Shown in pieces: positions 41,835 to 52,843 of a DNA stretch of 64,000 nt (positions are counted from its first letter, which is position 1; each line of letters starts with the position of its first letter). Origin of the DNA: Agelaius tricolor. Taxonomy: Eukaryota > Chordata > Aves > Passeriformes > Icteridae. The notes beneath the pieces are model-generated. The model was not told the origin of the DNA, made no database searches, and worked only from the letters and a program-made list of their open reading frames with translations. The stretch covers positions 1,798,001 through 1,862,000 of the forward strand of contig JALJCS010000056.1 in NCBI GenBank assembly GCA_023055355.1. The letters are read 5' to 3'. The translations under genes were made by a program, and so were the position numbers.

Positions 41835-42541
41835 GATCTACACAAACACATTTAAACACAATATGTGTCCTCACCCACACTTCGCTGCTTGCTCTGCTTC
41901 TCCCCAGCTGCCTCCCTGCGGGACGCTATCAGCCCTCACAGCCTTCCAGACGGTGCACCCCAGCCGCTGCCCTGGGCCTCACTCAGTCCCGGGTAGAGCC
42001 TCCCCCCGCCCCCTCTTTTATATAACCGAGCCCACAAAGCCACTCACACAATCACAAAACCCCACTAAATTAACCACAATGTCTGGACACCACAAGCACA
42101 CAATAGCAGTAAGTAGAACAGCAGCACTAAGGTCCAGATTCACTTGAGTCACCCACAGAGTCGCTAGTGGTCACACAATCAATCAGTGAATCCCTTCAGT
42201 AGCTGCTCTATCAGCAAACAAACCTTTCCCCCTCCCGCCGGCCATGCTTGGCAGGCGGTTGCTTGCAAACTGCAAACCTTTACTCACACAAGGACTGAGC
42301 TGTGCGCCACACGTCTCTCAGTGGCTTACCAGTAGCCATTTTGGCCAAGGCCCCTTTTAAGCTTGATACACACCATTTATCTCCACATACCAGCAGGCCA
42401 GTTGTCTATCTCCACAGGGGGCCGAGCTGGGAAGAAGAGCCCCTCCAGGGAAAGTCCCCCGGGGTGCACCAAGGAAGTCTGCCTCCCTGCCCTGCCTCTG
42501 CAGAGGACAGAGATGATCTCCTGGCTGGCTTTCCAGAAAAC
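41835..42541 (-). other. ERV-I 5' leader upstream of the accessory gene
   Basis: About 700 bases between the 5' LTR and the accessory gene. On the minus strand there is a splice-donor-like ctggtaagcc near 42325, and a TATA-like ttatataaaag followed by a G/C-rich stretch near 42000-42025. No clear primer site: the bases after the LTR end read gttttctggaaagcc. The TATA-like box could belong to an unrecognised LTR or internal promoter. Confidence 0.45.
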
Positions 42542-43567
42542 TGATTTGCAGAGTCGTGAAGTAGGTATGTATCTTTATTCAGCACCAGGTGCATGCAGGA
42601 TCACTCCTCAAAGAACATGCACACTCCCTTTTCTCCCCTAACCTGTTGCATATGCATTAAGTTTCGCAATAGGTCCATGCATATTCATTTACTAGCCCCG
42701 CTTTGCATTATAATTAGTCATTACAGTTAGTCCTTATCAGTCCTCCCGAAGAGATCTCTCTGCTCTCTGGTCTTTCATCTGTCTCCCCAGGATCTTGGCA
42801 GCCTCAGTTTTGGTTTGCTTCTCCTTTCAAGGTCTAAGGGGCCCCTCTTACCTCCCTCTAGCTTGGAAGCAAATACTCCTTTTACCTTGTTTGGGGCAGT
42901 TTTGCATTCTCTTGTCTACAGGCTTCTGCAAGCACAGCAAGTTAACAGACTAAACAAGTTAAAACAACGCACTTCATCTATGCTGAAACAGTGGAATTTT
43001 TTCAGAGTAGAAATCCTTTTTGGATTTAGGTGAAATGTGACACTTTTGAATTATTAAGTCCATAGCTTACAAGCATAGCTGTTTTTAACTTCTTTGGTCT
43101 GCGTTCAAGACAGCCTGCTCTTGCGAAAAAAACCTATGCTTGAAAAACTGCTTCAGCCAAAAGACTGAGATAAGAGGGGCCCCTTGAACTTTGAAACAGA
43201 TGGAGGCCAGGGCTGAGGCTGCGAGAAACAGAGCAGGGTGACCCAGGAGTTCTTTCTGTACTTTCTGATAAAAAACTAGCTGCGAGTGTAACTAGCTGCA
43301 AGTGTAACGTGAAATCAGCAAACTGAATATGTATGAATCCATTGTGAAATTCTATGCATATGAATCAGTAAGGGAGATAAAAAAGAATCCAGAGTTTTCA
43401 GGGGTGTGCATGTCCTTTAGGGGGAACAACGATCCCCACATGCGCCCAGCGCTGTAATAAACATACCGGCTTTACAACTTTCACAAAATTGTGGAGTTAG
43501 TTTTTCTTTACACAAATCAATGCGAAATTGATTTCTACCCCAAGTTAATTTCTAACCCCATGTCTCA
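42542..43567 (-). repeat. ERV-I 5' LTR (family LTR-L), interrupted by LTR-K
   Basis: On the minus strand it starts TGAGACATGGGG at 43567 and ends ...CTGCAAATCA at 42542, matching the 3' LTR at 28230-28667 after removing LTR-K and its duplication (about 486 bp remain). The 5' copy has roughly 50 extra bases around 42720-42790 that the 3' copy lacks. Confidence 0.9.
42984..43519 (+). repeat. Solo LTR-K (536 bp) in ERV-I 5' LTR
   Basis: It starts TGAAACAGTGG and ends ACACAAATCA, with 4-bp duplications atgc at 42980-42983 and 43520-43523. ggagataaaaaag near 43374 may be its TATA box and AATAAA is at 43456-43461. It is the same family as the 3' LTR of ERV-J2 (63586 onward). Confidence 0.92.
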
Positions 43568-44424
43568 GTATCAAAAGAAAAACCTCAATTTGTAGAGAAT
43601 GAAGTAAAGTACATAGGGCATATAAGAAGTCAAGGGAGCCGGCGATTAAATCGTGAAAAGATCACAGGAATAACCTCACTCCCTCAGCCAAAAACTAAAA
43701 CAGAGATCAGAAAGCTTTTGGGTTTGCTAGTGTTAAAAATGGAACCAGACTCCCCAAACTAAAAGTGATTTCAGCATTTATTACAATAAAAAGAAAAGGC
43801 CTAAAGGAAGGGGACTTGCTGGCCGAGCAGGAGCATTCCCGTCGAGGATGCTGCAGCACTGGCTCTGGGTCTTCTTCAGCAGCGACATCCCCAATGTTCC
43901 AGATGGAGCAGCATCGCTTCCCTGGGTCAGATGCCCCTATTTATCCTGTTTTTTGTCCCTTTGGATTGTTTTTTTTTTTTTTGGATCTTTTCATTTGCAT
44001 GAAGGTTTTACGTGCTTGATTGGCTCATTACAGTTCTGTCCAGGTTGGCTCATTTTGCTTGGGGAGTGGTGCACTTTACTTAGCTGTAATACGGTACGTT
44101 CAGTACCATATTTCTTATAACTACCCTTTTAACCCCTTTTACAATATAGCAACCAAACTAACAGTACATGCTTAACGATCTATCAACTATTTTACAACAG
44201 TTTCTAACCTATTTTTAACACTAGGATACTGCAAAATCACGATAGAAGGGTACACCCAGGCTGTTAAATTCCTATACAAAAAGTTAGTAAACTATGAGAT
44301 TACATAGGGAAAAGATGATGACCAAAGATTTGAAAGTTTTAAACAAAAATTGATTAGTGCCCCTGCTTTAGACAAACCTTTTTTACCTATTTGTAGATGT
44401 GGAAAATGAGGTAGCTCATTGTGG
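43568..44424 (+). pseudogene. pol: ERV-F reverse transcriptase, remaining part (split by LTR-O)
   Basis: The sequence resumes after ERV-I with F-V-E-N-E-V-K-Y-I-G-H and I-R-K-L-L-G-L-L, matching ERV-E. LTR-O interrupts at 43731-44220. It continues with I-E-G-Y-T-Q-A-V-K-F-L-Y, F-K-Q-K-L-I-S-A-P-A-L and N-E-V-A-H near 44410, after which homology ends. The rest of pol, env and the 3' LTR are missing. Confidence 0.83.
43731..44220 (-). repeat. Solo LTR-O (490 bp)
   Basis: The ends form a perfect 10-bp inverted repeat (TGTTAAAAAT and ATTTTTAACA), with 4-bp duplications ctag at 43727-43730 and 44221-44224. Minus orientation is suggested by a TATA-like ggataaataggggc near 43940 and AATAAA near 43776 on that strand. 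It interrupts ERV-F RT at L-L-G-L-L, with homology on both sides. Confidence 0.9.
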
Positions 44425-44824
44425 ATGCTGACAGTCTGGTCAGAGAGAAAGTCAGATAAACTTTCCCAGGCATTTTTCTGGGGGAACTTGAGAAAGAATT
44501 AAAATAACCTTTGATCTTTGCAGCTGGTGTTTTAAACTTGTGGTTTACTTGTAAGATGTTTACAAGAAGGATGTTGAGATAACAATTTACTGAAAGCACA
44601 TAGCAATGGACTAAGACACACTCAATAGCAACAGCAATATTAATAACAAAGGTATAAAAAACCAGAAGGTATTTTACCCACAAAAGGGTGCTCACCACCA
44701 GGAACAGAAACAAGATGGCTGATGCTCCCCATAGGTTGCATTTGTATGGCTTCCCCAGACAAAGGCAATATGGTGACCATTCCCACATGCCACCCGATTG
44801 CCCCAGGGGTGGAAGCACAGTCCT
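44425..44824. other. Unassigned 400-base stretch
   Basis: No coding homology seen. A TATA-like ggtataaaaaacc lies near 44650. It might be LTR-derived, but no ends or second copy support that. Confidence 0.3.
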
Positions 44825-46041
44825 ACCATTTGCCATGGACTGATCCAGACTGCACTAGAAAAAGGGTGAGGCTCCAAAACATCTGCAGTACATCAATGAC
44901 ATCATTGTGTGGGGGAACATGGCAGAAGTGTTTGAGAAAGGAAAGAAAATCATCTAGATTCTCCTGAAAGCCAGTTTTGTCATCAAGAAGAGCAAAGTAA
45001 AGGGACCTGCTCAAGAGATCCAGTTCCTGGGAGTAAAGTGGCAAGATGGACAGTGTCATATTCCCTCCAAGGTCATCAAAAAGATCACAGCAATGTCTCC
45101 ACCAACCAACAAGAAGGAAATGCAAGCTTTCCTAGGCACCATAGGCTTTTAGACAATGCATATTACTGAATACAGCCAGATTTTGAGCTCTCTCTACCTG
45201 GTTACCTGCAAGAAGAACAATTTCCACTGGGGCCCTGAACAGCAACAAGCCTTTGCTCAGATTAAGCAGGAGACCACTCATAGATTTGTTCATGGGGCAA
45301 TCACTTCCAGGTATAATGCATGCCCCTCCATGTGAAAGCAAACTGAGGCCTGCATTCTGCTGCCAAAGAAATGGAGAAAAATGCATTGGCAATGTCAATA
45401 GTGGCGTACCACTTCGCTCCCTTGCACTCCAGCTCGTACTGGAGCCCCAACACATCTGGCACAGCAGCGCTCAGTGGTGGAGTCACTTGATTCAAGGTAT
45501 GATAGTCCACAGTCAATCTCCATTCTCCAGATTTGCATACAGGCCAAATGGGGCTGTTGAAGGGTGAGTGGGTTTTGCTGACCACCCCTTAGCTCTCCAG
45601 TTCACAGATCATTTTGTGGATGGGGATCACGGCATCTTGAGTTGTTCTGTACTGTTGGCAGTGCACTGTTGAGGTGGCAGTTGGTACTTGTTGCTCTTCC
45701 CCCTTCAGAAGGCCTACTGCAGATGGGTTTTTGGATAGTCCAGGCAAGGTGTTGAAATGCTTAATGCCCTCTGTCTCCACAGCAGCTATCCCAAAAGCCC
45801 ACCTGAGTCCCTTTGGGTTTTTGAAATATCCACTTTGGAGGAAGTCTATGCCTAAAATGCACAGGGCCTCTGGGCCAGTGACAATAGAGTGTTTCTTCCG
45901 CTCATTCCCAGTCAGGCTCACATCAGCTTCCACCAAGGTCAAATCCTGTGATCCCCCTGTCACGCCAGCAATAGAAACAGATTCTGTCCCCAAAGGCAAG
46001 ATGGCAGGGGAACTACTGCACCTAACAAAAAACAATGTCAA
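44825..46041 (-). pseudogene. pol: ERVL-1 protease and RT, with a local inversion
   Basis: The minus-strand part (46041-45301) has a protease-like region (C-I-L-G-I-D-F-L), the RT fingers W-R-L-T-V-D-Y-H-T-L-N and W-Y-A-T-I-D-I-A-N-A-F-F, ending at M-H-Y-T-W. The next RT segment (I-C-H-G-L-I-Q-T-A-L-E-K-G, Q-Y-I-N-D-I-I-V-W-G, F-L-G-V-K-W-Q-D-G) lies on the plus strand at 44825-45300. Inverting that 470-base piece would put it in order with the rest. The motif set is typical of avian ERVL (class III) elements. Several stops are present. Confidence 0.85.
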
Positions 46042-46462
46042 ACAAACCCCCCAAAAGCCAGGCCATCCAAATCATGCCATGCTGCCACCCTCCTGGGCTC
46101 AGTTCCACACAGGTGCCTGCACCGCCGCTTCTACTGCTCTGCTGTGCTGGAGGTTACTCTTGCAGGTTGCTGCCACCTCTTTAACTGTTCTTCTGTGCTC
46201 TCTTCGGCTTGGCTGGGCCCAGTTGGGGTCCTCTCTGCTCAGCTCAACGGGCTTGTCAGGGCTGGAGTCACCCCCAACAGTCCTCTCCCTGTGGCAGCCT
46301 CCACACCAGTGCTGTCAGTTCAGCACCACTGTTAATTTGAGCCTTCACCACTTTATCCTTCAGTGTTACCAAATTATAAATTGCCTATGCCTGGTGAGAT
46401 AACACAATGCTTGTTTTCCCAAACTACTGGCCTATGGAAACTGCACAATACCCATTGTGTAA
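46042..46462. other. Unassigned stretch between ERVL-1 and LTR-P
   Basis: Probably the part of ERVL-1 upstream of protease, on the minus strand, but no motif confirms it. It also shows a plus-strand frame without recognisable features. Confidence 0.3.
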
Positions 46463-46896
46463 TGTCTTGGGGTGACTTTATGGTCTCATTTCCCCTGTTG
46501 TCTGCTTTAAGCCAGATATAAGTCTGGAACTGGAAGTTCACCAGCCTCAGTGTCCTGCCAACTCAGCCAGGTCACCTGGAACACTGGGGTCTACGACCAC
46601 CAGTGACCACCAGAGGGACCCCCCAGGACAGAAGAACGCATGTGTTAAGGGGAGGGGAAATATGTTAATGATTTCAGGGAAATGATTATTGTATGTATGT
46701 TTAGTCCAGGACAATCAATGAATATGTATGTAGAATACAGAATATAAACAGAAACTGTCCTGTTCTAAGCATGCACAGCTTTGGGAGGAGCTATCCCCCA
46801 TGCATCAGGCCAAATAAAAAATGCCTGCTTCTTAATGCTACATTGGTGTTAAGGAGGTTTGTTTTGTTTTACCAAATTTTTGGTAATAGAAACACA
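46463..46896 (+). repeat. LTR-P (about 430 bp), ERVL-associated
   Basis: It starts TGTCTTGGGGTGAC, with AATAAA near 46809 and an end at about 46894-46896 (gaaacaca), directly next to ERVL-2 RT sequence. No target duplication was found, so the ends are approximate. It may be a solo LTR or the 5' LTR of a deleted ERVL-2. Confidence 0.55.
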
Positions 46897-49800
46897 GTCC
46901 CAGTATTTGCCATGGACTCATCCAGACTGCATTGGAAAAGGGTGAAGCTCCAGAGCATTTGCAGTACATTGATGACATCATTGTATTGGGAAACATGGCA
47001 ACAGAAGTATTTGAGAAAGGAAAGAAGATCACCCAGATTCTCCTGGAAGCCGGCTTCACCATCAAAAAGAGAAACGTCAAGGCACCTGCCCAAGAGATCC
47101 AGTTCCTGAGGGTAAAGTGGCAAGATGGACAGCATCAGATTCCCAATAAGGTCATCAATAAGATCACAGTGATGTCTCCACCGACCAACAGAAAGGAAAC
47201 TCAAACTTTCCTAGGTGCCATAGGTTTCTGGAGGATGCACATTCCCAAGAACAGTCAGACTGTGAGCCCTCTCTACCTGGTTACCTGCAAAAAGAACAAT
47301 TTCTACTGGGGCCCTGAACAGCAACAAGCCTTCACCCAGATCAATGAGATCGCTCATGCAGTAGCCCTTGGCCCGGTCAGGATAGGACCAGATGTGAAGA
47401 ACATGCTTTACTCTGCAGCCGGGAACAATGGCTTGTCCTGGAGCCTGTGGCAGAAGGTGTCTGGGGAGACTCGAGGCTGACCACTGGGATTCTGGAGCCA
47501 ATGTTACAGAGGGTCTGAAGCCAACTACACCCCAACAGAGAAGGAAATACAGGCAGCCTATGAAGGAGTTCAAGTCGCCTCAGAGGGGATCAGCATGGAA
47601 GCGCAACTCCTCCTGGCACCCCCACTACCGGTACTGGGGTAGATATTTAAAGGAAAGGTTCTGTCTTCTCACCAAGCCACCACCGCCACATGGAGCAAAT
47701 GGATTGCTCTCATCACACAGTGCACCCATATTGGAAACCCGAATCGCCCTGGGATTTTGGAAGTATTAATGAATTGGGCTGAAGGTGAAAACTTTGTTCT
47801 GACAGATGAAGAGGAGCAGGAGTAGGAACAGGTGACACATGCTGAGGAAGCTCCACTGTACAACCAACTGCCAGCAGAAGAAACACGCTATGCTCTTTTC
47901 ACTGACAGTTCCTGTTGTATTGTAGGGTGTCCTGGTTTAGGGCAAATTTGGGAGAAAACCTCCAAAAGGGGCCCCTCCAGAAAGCAAACCCACACGGCCC
48001 CTTCCCTCAACCGGTTCGGAAAAATTTCCTTGGAGAGAAGTGAAAAGAACCTGTTTAACAGGCAAAGCACTCCCCAGCACACAAAATGAACAATACTGGA
48101 TGACAAAACTCATTTGCTGCTCTGAAGAGATGGCAAATTCAGAAAGTCTCTCCGGTGGGTCGTTGCTCTGTTATCAGTCCCTCTGGCGCTGGGAAAGGCT
48201 GCAGAGTAGGCCCCGGCAGGCTACAAAGTGCGAGCTCTCGGTGTTTCCCTCGGTCTGGAGCAGGTTCAAATGGTTCACAGAAAAGGGAAAGAAAAACAGT
48301 CCAGGGAAAATTCGGACTGCCTCATCTAGCTAAACTAACTAACTAAATAAAAAGCAAAAGGACCGCGGTGTTCTGCCCCATCTGTGCCCAGACAACAACA
48401 GTGTTCCAGCTGACTGTGTAGGAGTGAGTCCAGTCCCTGATAACAAAACTCTGTGCTTCTTCTTCTCCCCACCTTTGCTCTCAGCCAGTCTTGAAGGCAG
48501 AGAATATAATATCCAGCATAAACCGAACACACGATTGGGGATACAAGCATCACAACATCACCCTAGAACATAGGCACAAATCAAAAATGGAAAGCAGACA
48601 TATGAACCCCCATGCGACAGGTCACAGAAGCTACTGAAGGAGGTGGATTGAGTCAACTTGCTGAACTCAAAGCTGTCCAATTGGCCCTGGACATTACTGA
48701 AAGAGAAAAGTGGCCCAAACTTAACACTGATTCATGGGTGGCAGCCAATGCTTTGTGGGGTTAGTTGGAAAGGTGGAAGAAGTCCAACTGGCAGCATAAG
48801 GAAAAACCAATCTGGGCTGCTGATGAGCAACTTGGGTAGAGAAGCTAACCGTGAAAGTCCGTCATGTGGATGCATCACCATGTCTCCAAGAGTCGGGCTA
48901 ATGGGGAGCACCGAAACAACGATCAGGTGGCAAAAATAGAGATGTCAAAGATAGACACGGATTGGCAACACAAGGGAGAGTTGTTCCTAGCTCGATGGGC
49001 CTATGATGCCTCAGGCCATCAGGGCAGAGATGCCACCTATAAGTGGGCACGAGACTGAGGGGTGGATTTAATCATGGACAGTATCTCCCAGGTTATCCAT
49101 GATTGTGAGACATGCACTACGATCAAGCAGGCCAAGCAGATGAAGCCCCTGTGGTATGGTGGACAGTGATCCAAATATAAGTATGGGGAGGCCTGGAAGA
49201 CTGGTTATAACACACTGCCTCAAACCTGACAAGGCAGGCACTACGTGCTCACAATGGTAGAAGCCACCTCAGGATGTTTGGAGACCTACCTTGTGCCTCA
49301 TGCTACTGCCCATAACATCCTGGGACTTGAAAAGCAGGTCCTTTGGAGGCATAGTACCCCCAAGAGAATTGAGTCTCATGGGACTCATGGGACTCAATGG
49401 GACTCATTTCAAGAACATCCTTATCAACACCATGGTTTTGAGTGGGTGCACCACATTCCTTACCATGCAGCAGCTGCTGGGAAACTTGAGCAGTACAATG
49501 GCCTGCTTTAAACCACCTTGAAGGCACTGGGCAGGGAGACTTTTAAAAACTGGGAGATGCATTTAGCAAAGGCCACCTGTTTAGTAAACACCAAAGGTTC
49601 CACCAGGCAAGCTGGCCCTGCCCAATCTGAACCCCTGCATACAACAGATGGAGATAAGGTTCTGGTGGTGGATATGAGAGGTATGTTAGGAAAGTCTGTT
49701 TGAATTAATTCTGCCCTGAGCAAAGACAAACCCATCTGTGGGGGTTGTTTTTGCTCGGGGACCAGGTTGCACCTAATGGGTGATGCAGAAGGATGAGGAG

Positions 49801-49975
49801 ACAAATGATGCATACCTCAAGGGGACCTTTTGGGGTGAATTGCCCATGATACTGTGTCTGTATCCATAGCTGCATGTATATATGTCTATAATTAGGATAA
49901 TGCATGTATGTTTATAGTTTAAAAGTCTAAGTTTGATGTAAGGTGTTAGTATGGGAAAAAATTCAGGGTGGATAA
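46897..49975 (+). pseudogene. pol: ERVL-2 pol (RT, RNase H, integrase), split by LTR-T2
   Basis: RT is open at 46932-47480 with catalytic Q-Y-I-D-D-I-I-V, V-K-W-Q-D-G, F-L-G-A-I-G-F-W-R and W-G-P-E-Q-Q-Q-A-F. RNase H starts with Y-A-L-F-T-D-S-S near 47895, is interrupted by LTR-T2, and continues with L-N-T-D-S-W near 48722. Integrase shows G-H-Q-G-R-D-A-T, C-E-T-C near 49113, V-E-A-T-S-G-C and H-F-K-N near 49410. It ends near 49700, followed by about 270 bases of 3' untranslated sequence. Stops and small frameshifts are scattered. Class III (ERVL) in type. Confidence 0.85.
47928..48570 (-). repeat. Solo LTR-T copy 2 (643 bp) in ERVL-2 RNase H
   Basis: On the plus strand it starts tgtcctggtttagggcaaatttggg and ends caccctagaaca. 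Near-matching 5-bp duplications taggg (47923-47927) and taggc (48571-48575) flank it, and the RNase H frame continues across. Its reverse complement aligns with LTR-T copies 1 and 3, though it is more diverged. Confidence 0.85.
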
Positions 49976-51101
49976 TGTTGTGGGTTTGGTTTTTTTCAGT
50001 GAATTTTCTCCCATTTGTTTCCTGAAAAACGGGCAGGTTGAAAGAAAAGGGTGGTTGATGCCTGGGGGGAATGAATGATGGGCCATTAAGAGACAAAAGA
50101 CGTGTATGAGTGTTTTGGCATACCATTGGAATGGTTCTTGGGGAGGGGGGAAGACCCCCGTGGTTTCGGCAGTTTCTTACCTGGGGGTAGTTCAGTCTTT
50201 GCCGGGTTGAAAGCAGAGATGGTCTTATGGTGCTTCTTTGCCTTGGACATCTCCTGCGCAGTGATTTTTTTCAACACTGCCGTGTAGCTCTGCCTGCCAC
50301 TGGCTTTGTGAGCCTGTTTCTTGCAAGAGAGAAATGCCGAGAGACCAACACAGTCCACCTGGTTGTCTGGGGAAGTCCTCCCTTTCTCCTTCCCCCTCTC
50401 CCCCCCCCCCCCCCCCCATAGCTGCCTCATGGAGGGCTGCCTGGAGCCAGAGCAAGACCCCCATTGGACCTTTCCTCTGTACAGTAGTGCGACATCGCAA
50501 TAAAGCCCTGCCTCCCTTCCCAGAGTGTATTGGCTGCCATTAACGGTGCCGAAGACTGATCACCGCTCACGTGGATGCCGAGGGGAGTCAATCCTTTTTC
50601 CTCTCCCTCATCTGAGTAGCCATCACTCCCAGGGAGGTCACAATCTTGTATTGGAGTACCCCCTGAAGCTGAGAGGGAGGTACTGCAGCCCCTCTGCCTC
50701 AACACCAGCTGACATCCCTCTCTGAAGCCGTGGGGGTGTCACTGCAGCCTCTCTGCCTCCACATGAGCCAACAGAACCCCCTGACGGTTGTGCTTGTCGT
50801 AATTACACCAAAGGGGAAATTGCTTGACGGGTGGGAAAAAGGCTGTTATTGGATTTACCTTTTTGTTTGGGTTGTTGTTGCTGTTGTTGTTTGCCTTGTT
50901 TTATATCTGTACCTATATCTATGTCTGTATCTGTATTATATCTATATCTTCTAGTAAAGAACTGTTATTCCATTTCCCATCTCATTGCCTGAAAGCCCTC
51001 TAATTTGGGAGTTATAATAATTTGGGGAGAGGGGGTCATCTTTTCCATTCCAGGAAGGTTCCCACTTTCTTTGGCAGACACCTGTCTTTTAAACCAGGAC
51101 A
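49976..51101 (+). repeat. LTR-Q, LTR-like block after ERVL-2 (boundaries approximate)
   Basis: It begins TGTTGTGGGTTTGG just after the ERVL-2 3' region and ends TTTTAAACCAGGACA. AATAAA is at about 50499-50504, a C run at about 50401-50418, and (ttg)n/(tatctg)n simple repeats at 50870-50950. The last 165 bases align with the 3' part of LTR-M2, so a composite of two LTRs is possible. No target duplication found. Confidence 0.5.
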
Positions 51102-51249
51102 TCCAGTTTTTAAATACAGAAAAGTAAATACATGTTTTGCCAGTGAGCAGATACATATATCATATTGCTAATAATACTTCATTAATGAGTGGATACATGT
51201 AACATTTGGTTGGAAGATTCATCTAGAGGTCAACTTTGGCTCAGGGCCT

Positions 51250-51897
51250 TGTCCTGGGTTGACTATATGATCTTTTATACCCAGTCATCTGTTTATGCTG
51301 AATAAGAAGTTTTGCACCTTTAAGACTTGTTCCAGAGAGTGAAAGGGGAGAGAAGAAGCATGCAGTTTGTTTTCAGACACTGCACTCACTCCTCCACATT
51401 CCTGCTCCTGGACTGTTGTTGTCTGCGGATGGACAGACAGCAAGACAGAGCTCTCCTTTGCTTTTAATTAGTTTAGCTAGCTGAGGCAAAGAAGTTCCCT
51501 GGACTGTGGTTTTTTCCTTTTTCCCTTTTCTTTGGACCTGTTTAAACCTGCTCTGGACTGAACACCCAGAAGAGCACCGGCAGTTTGCATCTGTGGTCCA
51601 CCGTGCTGGGCCTGGGCTGTGGCATTTCCAGCACTGGAGGGACTGATAAGAGACTGAGTGAGCTGAACTGCAACCCCGGGAGGGGACTTTCTGAGTTTTT
51701 CATCTCTTTTGGAGCAGCAAGAGGTTTTATTGTTTAATATTGCTTAGGTTTTATTGTTTAAGAAACAGTTTTTTTCCGCTTTTCTCTAAGGAGGCATTTT
51801 TTTTTCCTGAACTGGTTGGGGGAGGGGCCAATTGAATCTGCTTTTCTAGAGGAACCCTTTTGGGGGTTCTCTCCTGAATTTGCCCTGAACCAGGACA
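51250..51897 (+). repeat. Solo LTR-T copy 3 (648 bp)
   Basis: It runs TGTCCTGGGTTGAC to CTGAACCAGGACA with near-perfect inverted ends, and 5-bp duplications ggcct at 51245-51249 and 51898-51902. This uninterrupted copy defines the family and the insertion point of LTR-A in copy 1. Confidence 0.93.
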
Positions 51898-52560
51898 GGC
51901 CTGTTATTCAGGCCTTAGTACTTCAAAAGCCTGCTTTCCTGGAAAGTTACCCCAGTTGCTTGGCTTGCCTACCCTCTAATTCCACACGTTTAGCCCTGTT
52001 ATTCTAGCATCCAAGAAGCCAGGTGGTAATGTGCTCACCTGGATGACAGTTGAAATATTTTAATATATCCAGCAGCTCACACAAAGATAAGGATCAAGTG
52101 GTTTCCTCTTGGTCTTGTTCTGCCTCTTCCACCTGTTCCTATGATGTTCCTGCTTTACCCTCCTAATCCTCCTTTACTCAACATGATTTTTTTCATGTCC
52201 ATTTCTTCTTGTGTATAGGGGTGACTGATACCTGATACTTGGCACAGGTTGGTCCTCTGGTTCAACTACATTACCTATCACCAGGGTCTGAACGATTGTA
52301 ATGCTTTTTGCTGGGATATGAGTAGCCACAATGCTTGTGACCACAATTTGAGTAGTTGCAGTGCTTGTCACAGGTATAAAAGTAGACACGAATAAAAGTA
52401 GACACAGGGCCTGTTGCCAGAGTTTGAGTCACCGCAGGGCTTTTTGCAGAGATTGGAGTAGCTGCAGTGTCTGTTGCTGGAGTCTGTGACTCCTTTGAGT
52501 TGCAGTGCTTGTCATGGGTGTTGAGGTAGCAACAGATCATTGCTTAACCCTAACCAAGAC
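51898..52560 (-). pseudogene. gag: ERVL gag fragment with Thr/Ala-rich repeats
   Basis: On the minus strand 52540-52170 encodes imperfect repeats rich in Thr, Ala and Val: P-I-S-A-K-S-P-A-V-T-Q-T-L-A-T-G and a second copy I-P-A-K-S-I-T-I-V-Q-T-L-V-I-G. Further down, H-Y-H-L-A-S-W-M-L and R-G-Q-A-K-Q-L-G resemble an avian ERVL gag region. It has the same strand as ERVL-1 pol but is separated from it by the plus-strand ERVL-2. Assignment by family resemblance only. Confidence 0.5.
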
Positions 52561-52843
52561 AGGAACAACATGATCTGATCAACACCATGTTGATTCCTAA
52601 CAAAAGGGCCAGGCTGGTTTCAAGGGTATTCAAAGGATATTAAAAATCTTTCAAATTCTCAAACACAACCATAATCAGCCTGAAGGGCTGGAGGGCTTCC
52701 AAAGAGGAAGGGAGGAAGGGTGGAAGGATTTCTCCCATTGGTCGGGTCTCTGAGGACAAAAGGTGCTATTATTAATAGTTTCCATTAAATAGCTACTGAA
52801 GTACAGAGGGGATGACAATGCTGAGTACATATACCAGATATAG
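52561..52843. other. No feature recognised
   Basis: Short AT-rich stretch with no frame, LTR end or repeat that I can support. Confidence 0.4.

Larger units (their letters stand above)
28230..43567 (-). mobile_element. ERV-I: complete gamma-like provirus with nested insertions
   Basis: Both LTRs are present (42542-43567 with a nested LTR, and 28230-28667). They are flanked by perfect 4-bp duplications gtat at 28226-28229 and 43568-43571, which interrupt RT of ERV-F. Internal order on the minus strand is leader, cysteine-rich accessory gene, gag, protease, RT, RNase H, integrase, env. Subtracting nested elements leaves about 9.4 kb, a normal provirus length. Nested: LTR-K, LTR-M1 (with ERV-H), LTR-T1 (with LTR-A), LTR-C3 and LTR-X. 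Confidence 0.93.
22961..44424 (+). mobile_element. ERV-F: gamma-like provirus split by ERV-I and solo LTRs
   Basis: Plus-strand order: leader, cysteine-rich accessory gene, gag, gag-pol stop, protease and RT to 27555 and 28175-28229. After the 15.3 kb ERV-I insertion, RT continues at 43568-43730 and 44221-44424. No flanking LTR of its own was found: the left edge meets ERV-E and the right end breaks off in the RT connection region. Sequence is closest to ERV-D and ERV-E. Multiple stops and active-site substitutions make it a clear pseudo-provirus and one of the oldest layers here. Confidence 0.8.

Noticed and set aside
45674..46402. 242-codon plus-strand frame
   Set aside because: Antisense to ERVL-1 protease and its upstream region; composition and position show it is a shadow.
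49976..50430. Separate minus-strand gene at 50086-50430
   Set aside because: Low-complexity frame within an LTR-like block with no homology to viral or cellular motifs.
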